Shown here: positions 1 to 6,865 of the stretch, one piece after another
Layout: the number at the start of each line of letters is the position of its first letter
Numbering within the stretch: the first letter of the stretch is position 1
Origin: Gammaproteobacteria bacterium
GTDB lineage: Bacteria > Pseudomonadota > Gammaproteobacteria > HK1
Assembly: GCA_022822245.1 (NCBI GenBank)
Contig: JAJECB010000033.1
Location: forward strand, 1-16,010
DNA: 16,010 nt
Reading direction: 5' to 3'
Position numbers and translations under genes: made by a program
The notes under the pieces: model-generated
Databases searched by the model: none
What the model saw: only the letters and a program-made list of their open reading frames with translations
Told to the model about the DNA's origin: nothing

Positions 1-100
1 CCCGTCCGACGAGAGCCATTTCGCGCCGCGGGTCCCCATCAAGCCGGTCCGGATCGCCACCATCCTCTCCACTTGGGAGGCGCTCGATGGCGCCGACTGA
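1..100 (+). CDS. C-terminal end of an FAD-dependent oxidoreductase subunit (partial, opine/D-hydroxyproline oxidase alpha-like)
   Basis: The frame beginning at position 2 is open from the window edge to a TGA at 98-100 and ends in RVPIKPVRIATILSTWEAL then DGAD. A basic, proline-rich tail of the form RxPxKPVxl is typical of the C-terminus of HcnB/OoxA-type alpha subunits, which follows their [2Fe-2S]-binding segment. That matches what is expected next to the DadA-like gene that follows, because the two subunits form one flavoprotein complex. The stop lies inside the next gene (14-nt overlap), so translation of the two is probably coupled. Only about 32 residues are visible, so the family call rests on a short motif plus context. 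A different upstream dehydrogenase subunit cannot be excluded. Confidence 0.5.
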   Translation, partial: PSDESHFAPRVPIKPVRIATILSTWEALDGAD

Positions 101-1223
101 CGTGCTCGTTATCGGCGGGGGCATCATCGGACTGGCCGCCGCCCGCGAGCTCGCCGAGGCGGGAGCGCGCGTGACCCTCGTCGACGCCGGGCGCAATGCC
201 GGCTCGACGGCCAATGCGGGGAGCCTGCACGTGCAGCTTCAGAGCCGCTTCATGCGGCTCTATCCCGAGCAGGTGCCCAGGGTCGAGGCCGCGCTTCCGT
301 TCTTCCGGAAGGCCGTGGAACACTGGGAGAGCCTGGAACGCGAGATCGGCCCGTTCGACTTCGTGCGCAAGGGCGGGCTCATGCTGGCCGATGACGAGGC
401 GCAGCTTGCCTTCCTTGAGCGCAAGGCGGAACGCGAGCGGCGCCGGGGGCTCGATGTCGAGATCCTCGACCGGGCCGCGCTCGAGCGCGCGGCGCCCTGG
501 GTCGCCCCGGGCATCCACGGGGCCGAGCTCTGCCGCGACGAGGGAATGATCAACCCCCTCCTCGCCGTCTCCCGCATGATCGCGGAGCTCGGGCGGCTCG
601 GGGTCAGGCGGGAGACCGACCGGATCCGGGGAATCGAGGTCGGAAACGCGGGGATCGAGGCCGCCGGCGAACGAAGCGCTTACCGCGCCGGAGAGGCGAT
701 CGTCGCCGCGGCCTGGGGCTCGGGACCGATCGCGCGAAGCCTCGGGACGCCCGTTCCGACTGTGCCTGAGCCCCTGCACATGAACATCACGGAGGCCTGC
801 GGTGAGCGGATCGCCCATCTCGTCCAGCACGCCGAGCGTTCGCTTACCCTCAAGCAGGTCCGGACCGGTCAGATCGTCATCGGCGGCGGCTGGCCGGCCG
901 AGGACCGGGGTCCGGACCGGGTGCCCGGGGTCCATGCCCGCTCCCTTCTCGGCAACGTGGGTCTTGCCGCGCGCCTCGTGCCGGCGCTCCGATCGTTGCG
1001 GCTCCTTCGAAGCTGGGCGGGGATGAACACGACCGTCGACGGCACCTCGGTCATCGGCCGCCTCCCGGGCGCGCCCCGGGTGACGATGGCGGTTCCCGCG
1101 GACGCCGGCTTCACGCTCGGGCCCCTTATCGCGAAAATGGCCTGCGCCCTGGTGCTGGGCCGCCCGCCGCCCGCGGATCCGGCGCCATTCAGCCCGGCGC
1201 GTTTCGGGACGCCCGGGGCCTGA
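87..1223 (+). CDS. FAD-dependent oxidoreductase, DadA/HcnC (D-amino-acid/opine/D-hydroxyproline oxidase beta) family
   Basis: A 378-residue flavoprotein of the DAO fold. It begins with a Rossmann FAD-binding motif, VIGGGIIGLAAA (G10-x-G12-x-x-G15), followed by VTLVDAG, where the acidic residue ends the second strand and binds the FAD ribose. The C-terminal part returns to the FAD site with GLLRSWAG-like and DGTSVIGRLPG segments and a conserved GFTLGP stretch (about residues 342-347). The length is normal for single-chain DadA-like or beta-subunit enzymes. The family removes hydride from a C-N bond of a D-amino or N-substituted amino acid, and here it would yield an imine for the next enzyme. 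The ATG at 87 is preceded by GGGAGG at 75-80. The overlap with the upstream gene and the DapA-family gene 83 bp downstream suggest one catabolic operon. The substrate is not determinable; D-hydroxyproline or an opine is an inference from neighbours. Confidence 0.85.
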   Translation: MAPTDVLVIGGGIIGLAAARELAEAGARVTLVDAGRNAGSTANAGSLHVQLQSRFMRLYPEQVPRVEAALPFFRKAVEHWESLEREIGPFDFVRKGGLMLADDEAQLAFLERKAERERRRGLDVEILDRAALERAAPWVAPGIHGAELCRDEGMINPLLAVSRMIAELGRLGVRRETDRIRGIEVGNAGIEAAGERSAYRAGEAIVAAAWGSGPIARSLGTPVPTVPEPLHMNITEACGERIAHLVQHAERSLTLKQVRTGQIVIGGGWPAEDRGPDRVPGVHARSLLGNVGLAARLVPALRSLRLLRSWAGMNTTVDGTSVIGRLPGAPRVTMAVPADAGFTLGPLIAKMACALVLGRPPPADPAPFSPARFGTPGA

Positions 1224-1306
1224 GCCCGCGCCGTGCCGCGCCGCGCCGACGGAGACGGCCGCCCGGACGGGAACGCACACCTCGCGCGCAGAACCGAGGA
1301 GGCGAC

Positions 1307-2227
1307 ATGAACCGAACATCGGTCGACTGGTCAGGCCCGATGCCTGCGCTCACGACACCGTTTCGCGACGACTTCACGATCGACGAGGAGGCGTTCGCCT
1401 CGAATGTCGACCGCCTCTTCGAGGCCGGCGCCACGGGGATGGTGGTGGCCGGCTGCACCGGCGAGTTCTGGGCGTTGACGCTCTCCGAGCGCGCGCGGCT
1501 CGCGCGGACCGCGGTGGCCGCCAGCCGGGGGCGCGGTCCGGTCATCGTCGGGACCGGCGCGATCCGCGAAGGCGAGGTCGTCGATCAGATCCACGCCGCG
1601 AAGGAGGCCGGTGCGGACGGGGCCCTGGTCCTGCCCCCGTATTTCGTGCGCTTGAGCGACAGCGAGCTCACCCGGCACTTCGAGGCCGTCGATGCGCAGT
1701 CGGCGCTGCCGCTCGTGCTCTACAACATCCCCGGCAACGCCGGGAACCCGATCCGGCCGGAGCTCGCCGACCGCCTCGCCGATCTCGATCGGGTCGTCGC
1801 CATCAAGGAAAGCAGCGGCGACTGGGCGAACTTCCACGACACCCTGCTCCGCGTGGGCGACCGGATCCGGGTCTTCTGCGGGCCGTCCTCGGTCTTCGGG
1901 GTGGCCGCCACCCTCGCGGGAGCCGACGGACTCATCGACTGCTTCCCCAACGTCTGGGCTCCGGGTTGCCTGGACCTCTGGCACGCCACCCGGGCCGGTC
2001 GGATGCGCGAGGCCTGGTCGCTGCAACGGACCGGGCTCGCTCTCACCGAGCTGTTCACGACGGGGGGCCGCTCGCTCTATCCGGCGACCAAGGCGGCGAT
2101 GGACCGGCTGGATCTCACGGGAGGAGGGCGCCCGCGCCCGCCCCTCCGGCCGCTCGAGGGAGAGGCGCTTCGTGGGCTCGAGGAGGGTCTTGATCGATTG
2201 CTCGCGCGGCAGGCGGAAGCCGCGTGA
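1307..2227 (+). CDS. DapA/dihydrodipicolinate synthase-family lyase or deaminase
   Basis: A 306-residue TIM-barrel class I aldolase-family protein. Visible landmarks are the N-terminal PALTTPF strand, the GCTGEF loop (residues 49-54, equivalent to GTTGES in DapA), LPPYF (substrate-loop tyrosine), the catalytic tyrosine Y139 in LYNIPG, and the Schiff-base lysine K167 in AIKESSGD. The arginine that in true dihydrodipicolinate synthase binds the aspartate-semialdehyde carboxylate (YNVPSR in E. coli) is asparagine here (N144 in YNIPGN). Lysine biosynthesis is therefore unlikely, and a catabolic member such as 1-pyrroline-4-hydroxy-2-carboxylate deaminase or a keto-sugar-acid aldolase/dehydratase is more plausible. 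A strong Shine-Dalgarno (GAGGAGG) sits just before the ATG. It lies 83 bp after the flavoprotein gene and 49 bp before the SDR gene, which supports a shared transcript. The exact substrate is unresolved. Confidence 0.85.
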   Translation: MNRTSVDWSGPMPALTTPFRDDFTIDEEAFASNVDRLFEAGATGMVVAGCTGEFWALTLSERARLARTAVAASRGRGPVIVGTGAIREGEVVDQIHAAKEAGADGALVLPPYFVRLSDSELTRHFEAVDAQSALPLVLYNIPGNAGNPIRPELADRLADLDRVVAIKESSGDWANFHDTLLRVGDRIRVFCGPSSVFGVAATLAGADGLIDCFPNVWAPGCLDLWHATRAGRMREAWSLQRTGLALTELFTTGGRSLYPATKAAMDRLDLTGGGRPRPPLRPLEGEALRGLEEGLDRLLARQAEAA

Positions 2228-2276
2228 GGCGGCGGGCGATGCCGGACCTCGACGGCACCGGGGAGGGGCGATCCTG

Positions 2277-2978
2277 ATGGCGCGAGTCGCCATGGTCTCG
2301 GGCGGGGGCCGAGGACTCGGCGCCGCCATCGCCGAACGGCTTCTCGACGATGGCTGGGCGGTCTCGCTCGGGCTCAGGGACCTGGGGCAGGAAGCCAGGT
2401 TCGGCGCGCCCGCGGGCCGTCTGACGGCGGCCCACTTCGACGCGGACCTGCCCGCCACGGCCGATGCGTGGGTCACGGCGACCGTGAATCGCATGGGCCG
2501 GATCGACGCCCTCGTGAACAACGCCGGGATCCTGCGCATGGTCGACTTCGACGAGGGGAGCGAGGCCGACCTGGACGCGATGTGGGCGGTGAACGTGAAG
2601 GCTCCCTTCCGGCTGATCCGTGCGGCGCTGCCGCACCTGCGCAAGGCCGGCACCGGCCGGATCGTCAACATCGCGTCGACCGACGCGAGACGCTACCGCC
2701 CGGGCACCTCCATCGGCTACGCGATGACGAAGCACGCGCTGCTGGCGATGACCCAGGCCGCGCGATTCGCCGGCTGGGACGACGGCGTGCGGGCCACCGC
2801 GCTCTGTCCCGGGGCCATCGACACCGAGCTCGTCGCCGGGCTTCCCGGGGTGACGCCGAAAGGGGACCGGCTGACGCCCGAAACCGTGGCGGGCATCGTC
2901 GCCATGATCCTGACCCTTCCCAACCAGGCAAGCCTTCCCGAGCTCATCGTGAACACCCGGCTGGAAAGCCTGATCTGA
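2277..2978 (+). CDS. Short-chain dehydrogenase/reductase (SDR)
   Basis: A 233-residue classical SDR. The cofactor motif is SGGGRGLG (G9-x3-G13-x-G15), NNAG follows strand 4, and the catalytic tetrad is complete: N106 (WAVNVK), S134 (NIAS), Y148 and K152 (YAMTK). The ATG at 2277 follows a GGGGAGGGG Shine-Dalgarno at about 2260-2268. The reading frame stays open far upstream inside the DapA-family gene, but that is a GC-rich shadow and has no matching SDR sequence. Length and motifs are normal, so the enzyme should be active on a hydroxyl/carbonyl pair. It is the last gene of the plus-strand operon and probably handles a keto or hydroxy intermediate of the same substrate. The residue after strand 2 (SLGLRD) gives no firm NAD versus NADP assignment. 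Confidence 0.88.
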   Translation: MARVAMVSGGGRGLGAAIAERLLDDGWAVSLGLRDLGQEARFGAPAGRLTAAHFDADLPATADAWVTATVNRMGRIDALVNNAGILRMVDFDEGSEADLDAMWAVNVKAPFRLIRAALPHLRKAGTGRIVNIASTDARRYRPGTSIGYAMTKHALLAMTQAARFAGWDDGVRATALCPGAIDTELVAGLPGVTPKGDRLTPETVAGIVAMILTLPNQASLPELIVNTRLESLI

Positions 2979-2993
2979 ATCCTCGTCGCCTCG

Positions 2994-3009
2994 CGGCCGG
3001 TGCCGGCCG
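2994..3009 (+). terminator. Candidate GC hairpin after the SDR operon
   Basis: CGGCCGG (2994-3000) and CCGGCCG (3003-3009) form a near-perfect palindrome 15 bp after the SDR stop codon. It has no following T-run, so it may only stabilise or pause the transcript rather than act as a canonical intrinsic terminator. Confidence 0.3.
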
Positions 3010-3021
3010 GGGGCCGCATCG

Positions 3022-3122
3022 GTGCGGCGTCGGGTTACGCCTTCGGCCAACCCGACCTGCCCACCGACAACCGGCCAGCGGCCCCCTGGCAGGTCGGATT
3101 GGCGCGGCGGAATCCGACACCG
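3022..3122. repeat. Pair of REP-like palindromic elements in inverted orientation
   Basis: Two stem-loops sit in tandem. The first pairs GTCGGGTT (3029-3036) with AACCCGAC (3049-3056); the second pairs GTCGGATT (3093-3100) with AATCCGAC (3111-3118). The reverse complement of the first unit (3061 to 3022) aligns with the second unit from 3088 onward: both begin GGCAGGTCGGRTTGGC and end in an RAYCCGAC-type arm. They are thus two diverged copies of one element placed head to head, and a 10-bp perfect inverted repeat (3052-3061 with 3088-3097) links them. Palindromes of the form GTCGGRTT...AAYCCGAC are recurrent intergenic elements in many proteobacteria. The arrangement resembles a bacterial interspersed mosaic element. 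It lies at the boundary between the catabolic operon and the accessory patch. Confidence 0.75.
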
Positions 3123-3141
3123 TGCGACCCGCGCACGTCTG

Positions 3142-3170
3142 CCAAGTCATGGGTACAAGTCCCAAGTCAT
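3142..3170. repeat. 9-bp direct repeat with 20-bp period
   Basis: CCAAGTCAT occurs at 3142-3150 and again at 3162-3170, with GGGTACAAGTC between them, which itself contains a partial copy (CAAGTC). The period of 20 bp, about two helical turns, would place both copies on the same face of the DNA. No gene starts here, so a role as a protein-binding site is unproven. A remnant of a mobile-element end is equally possible. Confidence 0.4.
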
Positions 3171-3253
3171 ATGTGAACGCGGTCTTCCGTCTCCTGTCCA
3201 CCGGCGATATCCGATGTCCGCTCGACGAGATGAGAATCGGTGGGATATTGCGG

Positions 3254-3511
3254 CTATGCTCGCGCCGTCTCGAAGGCGACCACGTTGCGCATCTCCTTGC
3301 TGAACTCCACTGTGACGAGGTGGACCGACCGGCCGAGGTGGCGGTACTTGTCGGCGTAGCCGCGGCTTCGCAACTGCGCCATCGCGGCTCCTTCGCCCGC
3401 GAGCTCCACCACCTTGAACCGGATGTACCCCGTCTTGTCGACGTAGTAGCACCCGTCCTCGCGCAACTTGCCGAAGGTCTGGATGCCGATGGGCAGCTTC
3501 CGCCGGTCCAT
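3254..3511 (-). pseudogene. Internally deleted AAA-ATPase-like / PD-(D/E)XK nuclease family remnant
   Basis: The 85-residue open frame joins the two ends of a much longer family. Residues 1-31 (MDRRKLPIGIQTFGKLREDG, then YYVDKTGYIR) match the very N-terminus of the AAA-ATPase-like/DUF1703-type proteins, just before their Walker A region. Residues 32-85 (FKVVEL..., GYADKYRHLG, VEFSKEMRNVVAFE) match the extreme C-terminus, where a PD-(D/E)XK nuclease module ends. The intervening 400 or so residues expected in the family, including Walker A/B and most of the nuclease core, are missing. The junction is near position 3418 and keeps the frame. The acidic residue of the usual ExK motif in EFKV is also lost at the junction (RFKV). 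No good Shine-Dalgarno precedes the ATG. It lies 53 bp downstream of the PIN gene on the same strand. It is most likely a decayed gene; expression as a mini-protein is possible but unsupported. Confidence 0.75.
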
Positions 3512-3564
3512 CCCCGCACCCTACACCACGGCCCGTCGTGCGTGCGGTCTTGGGGGCGGGTACG

Positions 3565-4452
3565 CTACTGGTCGAGCCCGATGTAGCCGGCTCGACGGGC
3601 GGCTGCGCGGGTCTCGGTCACGCGGCGCACTTCGGTGGCCCGGGCTTGGTGCGGAAGCTCTCCGCGCGCGGTCGCGAACCGCGTCGCCGGGTCCTCGAGC
3701 GTCTCGAGTGCGTCGTGCGCCCACGTTGCGCACCTTTGAGCGTGTCCGCGCGCCAGGCGACCGATGAACGCCGTCACGGCACGCAGGTCCCGTTCGATGC
3801 CGCGGTCCTCGTCGGGGAGCGCCGCCCCGAGAACCGCGTCGAACGCGATGTCTTCGGCGCTCCTCGCCGTGTCGAGCGCTTTCGCGGCATCCGCGATGGT
3901 GACGATGAGGCTGGTGTCGGTCTGCCGTTCGCTCAGGAGCCAGGCGTTGGTCCGCTCGTGCTTGATGGTTCCGAGATTCTCGCTCGCAAGCAGCGTGTAT
4001 CCGAGCACTACCGCTTCGGCGATGATGAGCCGGTCCGCGTATTGGCTTTGCCCTTCGGGCCGGCGGAAGCACTCGCGCGGGATCTCGGCCGCGAGTGCCT
4101 GCGCACGTGCGCTCGCGTGCATGTCGGCCCGTGCGCCGACGAGCCCCCCGGCGCCGCGGCCGGCGAGCTCGGTCTCGATCCACGCCCCGGCGGCGGCCCG
4201 AGCGGAGTCGATGATCGCGTGGTAGGTCGCGTCGTCGTACGTCCGGTTGCCGTGTTCGGCGTCGTAGCGCAGCGTTCGCTCCCAGTGGCGGCGTTCGGAC
4301 TGCCGGACGTTGCCGACCAGCTCGTCGGCAACGGTAGGGGTCACGGTGAGGGTTGCGCCCGCACGGCGCCAAAGGCACATGAGGAATCGCCGGCACGTCG
4401 GATCGCCGAGCAGCTCGGTGTCCGCGGTTGCGCGGCTTGCGTCCAGGTTCAC
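3565..4452 (-). CDS. PIN-domain protein, probable ribonuclease toxin
   Basis: A 295-residue protein counted from the GTG at 4452-4450. The N-terminal half carries the acidic residues expected of a PIN nuclease: D4 in VNLDAS (end of strand 1), E44 in TPTVADEL, D140 in YADRLIIAEA and E158 in TLLASENL. The last two form the typical D-x-IIAxA...LLxS(D/E) signature. These acids would bind Mg or Mn to cleave RNA. About 135 further residues form an Ala/Arg/Glu-rich, probably helical tail not needed for the PIN fold, and the whole is about twice the length of VapC toxins. The stop of the upstream 73-residue gene overlaps this start as GTGA. That fits translational coupling and favours this start over the GTG at 4464. 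The pairing suggests a toxin-antitoxin cassette. Toxicity is an inference; other PIN proteins process RNA for housekeeping. Confidence 0.65.
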   Translation of the reverse strand: MNLDASRATADTELLGDPTCRRFLMCLWRRAGATLTVTPTVADELVGNVRQSERRHWERTLRYDAEHGNRTYDDATYHAIIDSARAAAGAWIETELAGRGAGGLVGARADMHASARAQALAAEIPRECFRRPEGQSQYADRLIIAEAVVLGYTLLASENLGTIKHERTNAWLLSERQTDTSLIVTIADAAKALDTARSAEDIAFDAVLGAALPDEDRGIERDLRAVTAFIGRLARGHAQRCATWAHDALETLEDPATRFATARGELPHQARATEVRRVTETRAAARRAGYIGLDQ

Positions 4453-4670
4453 ACGGTGTCCCACGTGCGGGTTGCGAGGGTGGCTCGTCCTTCGCGGGTC
4501 TCCATGAGGGCCAGGGCGCGCTCGATTGCAGTGGCGGGCTTCTCGGGGCGGACCTCCACGATGCGCAGGCTCTCTCCGAGCTCGACCAGCCGGCGCGCGT
4601 CGTCGTCTCCGACAATGCCCGCGATCGCGCGCTCGGTCGCGGCGCGTTCCTCGGCAATTGCCTTGTGCAT
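4449..4670 (-). CDS. Small acidic/helical protein, probable antitoxin partner of the PIN protein
   Basis: A 73-residue protein starting at the ATG at 4670-4668, chosen because AAGGAG lies about 8 nt upstream. Longer open sequence upstream to 4889 has no such site and looks non-coding. The protein begins MHKAIAEERAATERAIAGIV and ends RTWDTV. It is predicted largely helical with alternating charged and hydrophobic residues and has no recognisable DNA-binding domain. Its last codons overlap the start of the PIN gene (GTGA), so it is made first in a two-gene unit, the usual order of antitoxin then toxin. I do not recognise its family. The antitoxin role rests on gene order, size and coupling only. 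Confidence 0.5.
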   Translation of the reverse strand: MHKAIAEERAATERAIAGIVGDDDARRLVELGESLRIVEVRPEKPATAIERALALMETREGRATLATRTWDTV

Positions 4671-4970
4671 CTTTCCGCTCCTTGCCGACGATGAGCTGGC
4701 GGTGGTTGAAGATGTTACTTTACGGCTGAAGGATATGACCAACGGTGTGATCCGTCTCGCGTTCTCCGGGTTCGTGCCGCCCGCGGTCGCGGGCCGCCGG
4801 ACAATGTTCCACGATGAAATCGGGAACACTTCCGCCTTCGAGACCCCGGCTTGTTCCGCCGCCGCCGCGGAGTTCGTCATGGGCGGCATTCAGCACCTGC
4901 CGGAAGGGAGAGAGGTCTTGAGGAGCCTCTTCGAGCCGACCCCGGGTGTCGGTCGGGATGCGGAGGGGAC
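4671..4970. other. 300-bp stretch with no recognisable gene
   Basis: This is the interval between the start of the small PIN-partner gene and the stop of the shikimate dehydrogenase homologue. It contains the Shine-Dalgarno and presumably the promoter of the two-gene PIN cassette. The portion at 4701-4745 (GAAGATGTTACTTTACGG region) is noticeably more AT-rich than the rest of the window. Open frames exist on both strands, but none has a ribosome-binding site, a family motif or convincing composition. It may be intergenic sequence left by insertion of the accessory patch. Confidence 0.5.
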
Positions 4971-5804
4971 TCAGGCGGGGTCGGCGAGGGCCTGGCGGAG
5001 GCGGGCTCGGTCGACCCTCCCCCCGAGGAAGATCTCGATGCAGTCCTGGCCCTGCTCGAAGAAGAGCTCGTAGCCGCTCAGAGTGTCGAGTCCGGTCGCC
5101 GCCGCGTCGGCGAGGAAGCGGGTGTCGACGGGGGTGTAGACCGCGTCGAAGGCCCAGGCGGCGCCGCGCATGAGGCCGCGCGGGACCGGGGTTCCGTCGT
5201 GGCCGACCATGCCGACCGGAGAGCAGTTGACGATGCCGTGCGCGCCGCTCGCGGCGTCTTCGAGGCTTTCGGGTGTGGTCACCTCCGTTTCGGGTCGGGC
5301 ATCGCGAAGGGCCGCCGCGAGGCCCTCCGCTCGCGTGCGGTCGAGGTCGAAGAGCCGGATGGCCGCCGCCCCGAGCTCCGCGAGCCCGAAGGCCACCGCC
5401 CTCCCGACCCCGCCGGCGCCTGCCTGGCAGACGACGCCCGGCCGCGCCGGCTCGAACCGGGCCCGCCAGGCCGCGATGAAGCCGGAGTGGTCGGTGTTGA
5501 ACCCGCGTGGTCCGGCCGGTTCGAAGAGGATCGTGTTGACCGCGCCGATCATGCGGATCAACGGCTCGTCGATCTCGACCCGCGCCGCCGCCCGCTCCTT
5601 GTAGGAGTAGGTGATGTTGATCCCGTGGTAGTCCTCCGCCGCGCACCGCTCGAACAGCGCGTCGAACCCGACGCCGAGCTCGGCCGGGACGAGCAGGTCG
5701 TAGGTGACCTCGACGCCGCGCATCCGGCCCGCGATCGCATGCAGCCGCGGGGCCTGCGAGGCGGCGATGTTGTCGCCGATGAGTCCGAGGCGAATCTTCT
5801 CCAA
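4971..5804 (-). CDS. Shikimate/quinate 5-dehydrogenase family protein
   Basis: A 277-residue protein counted from TTG at 5804-5802, chosen because AGGAGAG lies just upstream and because it gives the normal family length and an N-terminus (EKIRLGLIGDNI) that starts at the first strand. The substrate half has GDNIAASQAPRLH (in place of GxPIxHSxSPxxHN), the catalytic lysine K69 in NITYSYKE, VNTI, and the catalytic aspartate D105 in FNTDHSGF. The Rossmann half has AGAGGVG (129-134), NCSPVGM and DAVYTPVDT. After strand 2 it reads FDLDRTRA, where NADP-specific AroE has NRT; the aspartates D153/D155 suggest NAD preference, as in quinate/shikimate dehydrogenases of catabolic type. It catalyses 3-dehydroshikimate/shikimate or 3-dehydroquinate/quinate interconversion in the cytoplasm. 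It is divergent from a transporter gene, consistent with a catabolic role, and probably not the only AroE of the genome. Confidence 0.85.
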   Translation of the reverse strand: MEKIRLGLIGDNIAASQAPRLHAIAGRMRGVEVTYDLLVPAELGVGFDALFERCAAEDYHGINITYSYKERAAARVEIDEPLIRMIGAVNTILFEPAGPRGFNTDHSGFIAAWRARFEPARPGVVCQAGAGGVGRAVAFGLAELGAAAIRLFDLDRTRAEGLAAALRDARPETEVTTPESLEDAASGAHGIVNCSPVGMVGHDGTPVPRGLMRGAAWAFDAVYTPVDTRFLADAAATGLDTLSGYELFFEQGQDCIEIFLGGRVDRARLRQALADPA

Positions 5805-5917
5805 GCGCTCTCTCTCCTGCACGACCGACACACGGCACAAGATAGCGCGCCCCGACCCGATTTTTGCGATGCCGTAGACTGCCGCCGCCCGAGGCTGCCG
5901 CGAGCGCTCGCCCCGCA

Positions 5918-6865
5918 ATGATCATCCCTGCCGGACGGGAGCCGCTCGTCGCCGTCGCCTTCATGGTGCTCGGCGCAAGCCTCATCCCTGCGATGAACGC
6001 CCTCGCGAAGTACCTCGCGAGCGACTATCCGGTGTGGCAGGTGGTGTGGGCGCGCTTCCTCGGCCACTTCATCTGGATGATGCTGTTCTTCTGGCCGCGG
6101 CGCGGGAGCCGGCTCCTTCGCACCGCGCGCCCGACGGCGCAGGCCGTGCGCTCGCTCATCTTCTTCGTCGCGAACGTGTGCTTCATCACCGCCCTTCCGT
6201 TCGTCGACCTCGCGACCGCCTCCGCGGTGATGTTCACCGCGCCGATCATCGTCACCGCCCTCGCCGTCCCGCTCCTCCGGGAACGGGTCGGACTGCGGCG
6301 CTGGCTGGCCGTCGCGGTCGGCTTTGCCGGGGCGCTCGTCATCATCCGGCCCGGGAGCAACTTCTTCGACCCCTGGGCGCTGCTCGTCCTGGTGTCGGCC
6401 TCGTACTATGCGGTCTACCAGATCTGGACCCGGCAGCTCGCCCCCGTCGATTCGCCGGAGACCCTCATCGTCTACACCGCCGCCGCGGGCGCACTCGTCA
6501 CCTCGCTCCTGTTTCCGTGGTTCGCGCGGATGCCCGACTCCCTCGGCGACCTCGCCGCGTTCGCGGGGCTCGGGCTCGTCGGGGCGCTCGCACACCTGTG
6601 CATCATCCAGGCCCTGAAGCGCGCCCCGGTGTCGACCGTTTCCCCCATCGGCTACTTCGAGCTCGTGACCGCGGTCCTCTTCGGCTACGTGCTCTTCGGC
6701 GACCTCCCCGACGCCGCGACCTGGGCGGGCGCCGCGCTCATCGTCGCCTCGGGTGCGTGGATCGCGTTCCGCAGCCACGGTCGTGGCGGCGGCTCTGCCC
6801 GGTCGGCCCGTTCGATGCTTCAAGGGCGGGAATCGAATCTTTCCATGTCCCGCCGGACTCGCTAA
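5918..6865 (+). CDS. EamA/DMT-family transporter
   Basis: A 315-residue polytopic membrane protein with about ten hydrophobic segments arranged as two EamA repeats. The first repeat runs through ALAKYLASDYPVWQVVWARF (the conserved helix 1-2 region) to TAPIIVTALAVPLLRERV and a glycine-rich helix ending ALVIIRPG. The second runs from the YYAVYQIWTRQL helix to SPIGYFELVTAVLFGYVLFG and WAGAALIVASG. The (P)xER motif after helix 4 and the GYxxFGD(L)P motif after helix 9 are typical. The ATG at 5918 is preferred over an in-frame TTG at 5864. The last 25 residues are basic and hydrophilic, so the C-terminus is cytoplasmic and slightly long. The family exports amino acids, metabolites or nucleosides; the substrate is unknown. 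It is transcribed divergently from the shikimate/quinate dehydrogenase with 113 bp between starts. Confidence 0.88.
   Translation: MIIPAGREPLVAVAFMVLGASLIPAMNALAKYLASDYPVWQVVWARFLGHFIWMMLFFWPRRGSRLLRTARPTAQAVRSLIFFVANVCFITALPFVDLATASAVMFTAPIIVTALAVPLLRERVGLRRWLAVAVGFAGALVIIRPGSNFFDPWALLVLVSASYYAVYQIWTRQLAPVDSPETLIVYTAAAGALVTSLLFPWFARMPDSLGDLAAFAGLGLVGALAHLCIIQALKRAPVSTVSPIGYFELVTAVLFGYVLFGDLPDAATWAGAALIVASGAWIAFRSHGRGGGSARSARSMLQGRESNLSMSRRTR

Noticed and set aside
3205..3250. A stem of CGATATCC (3205-3212) with GGATATTG (3243-3250) downstream of the decayed nuclease gene
   Set aside because: The pairing needs a mismatch on the relevant strand and a 30-nt loop, with no T-run. It is not a convincing terminator.
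4671..4889. A longer form (146 residues) of the small PIN-partner protein
   Set aside because: The upstream 73 codons have no ribosome-binding site and look unlike the rest of the protein, while AAGGAG precedes the ATG at 4670.
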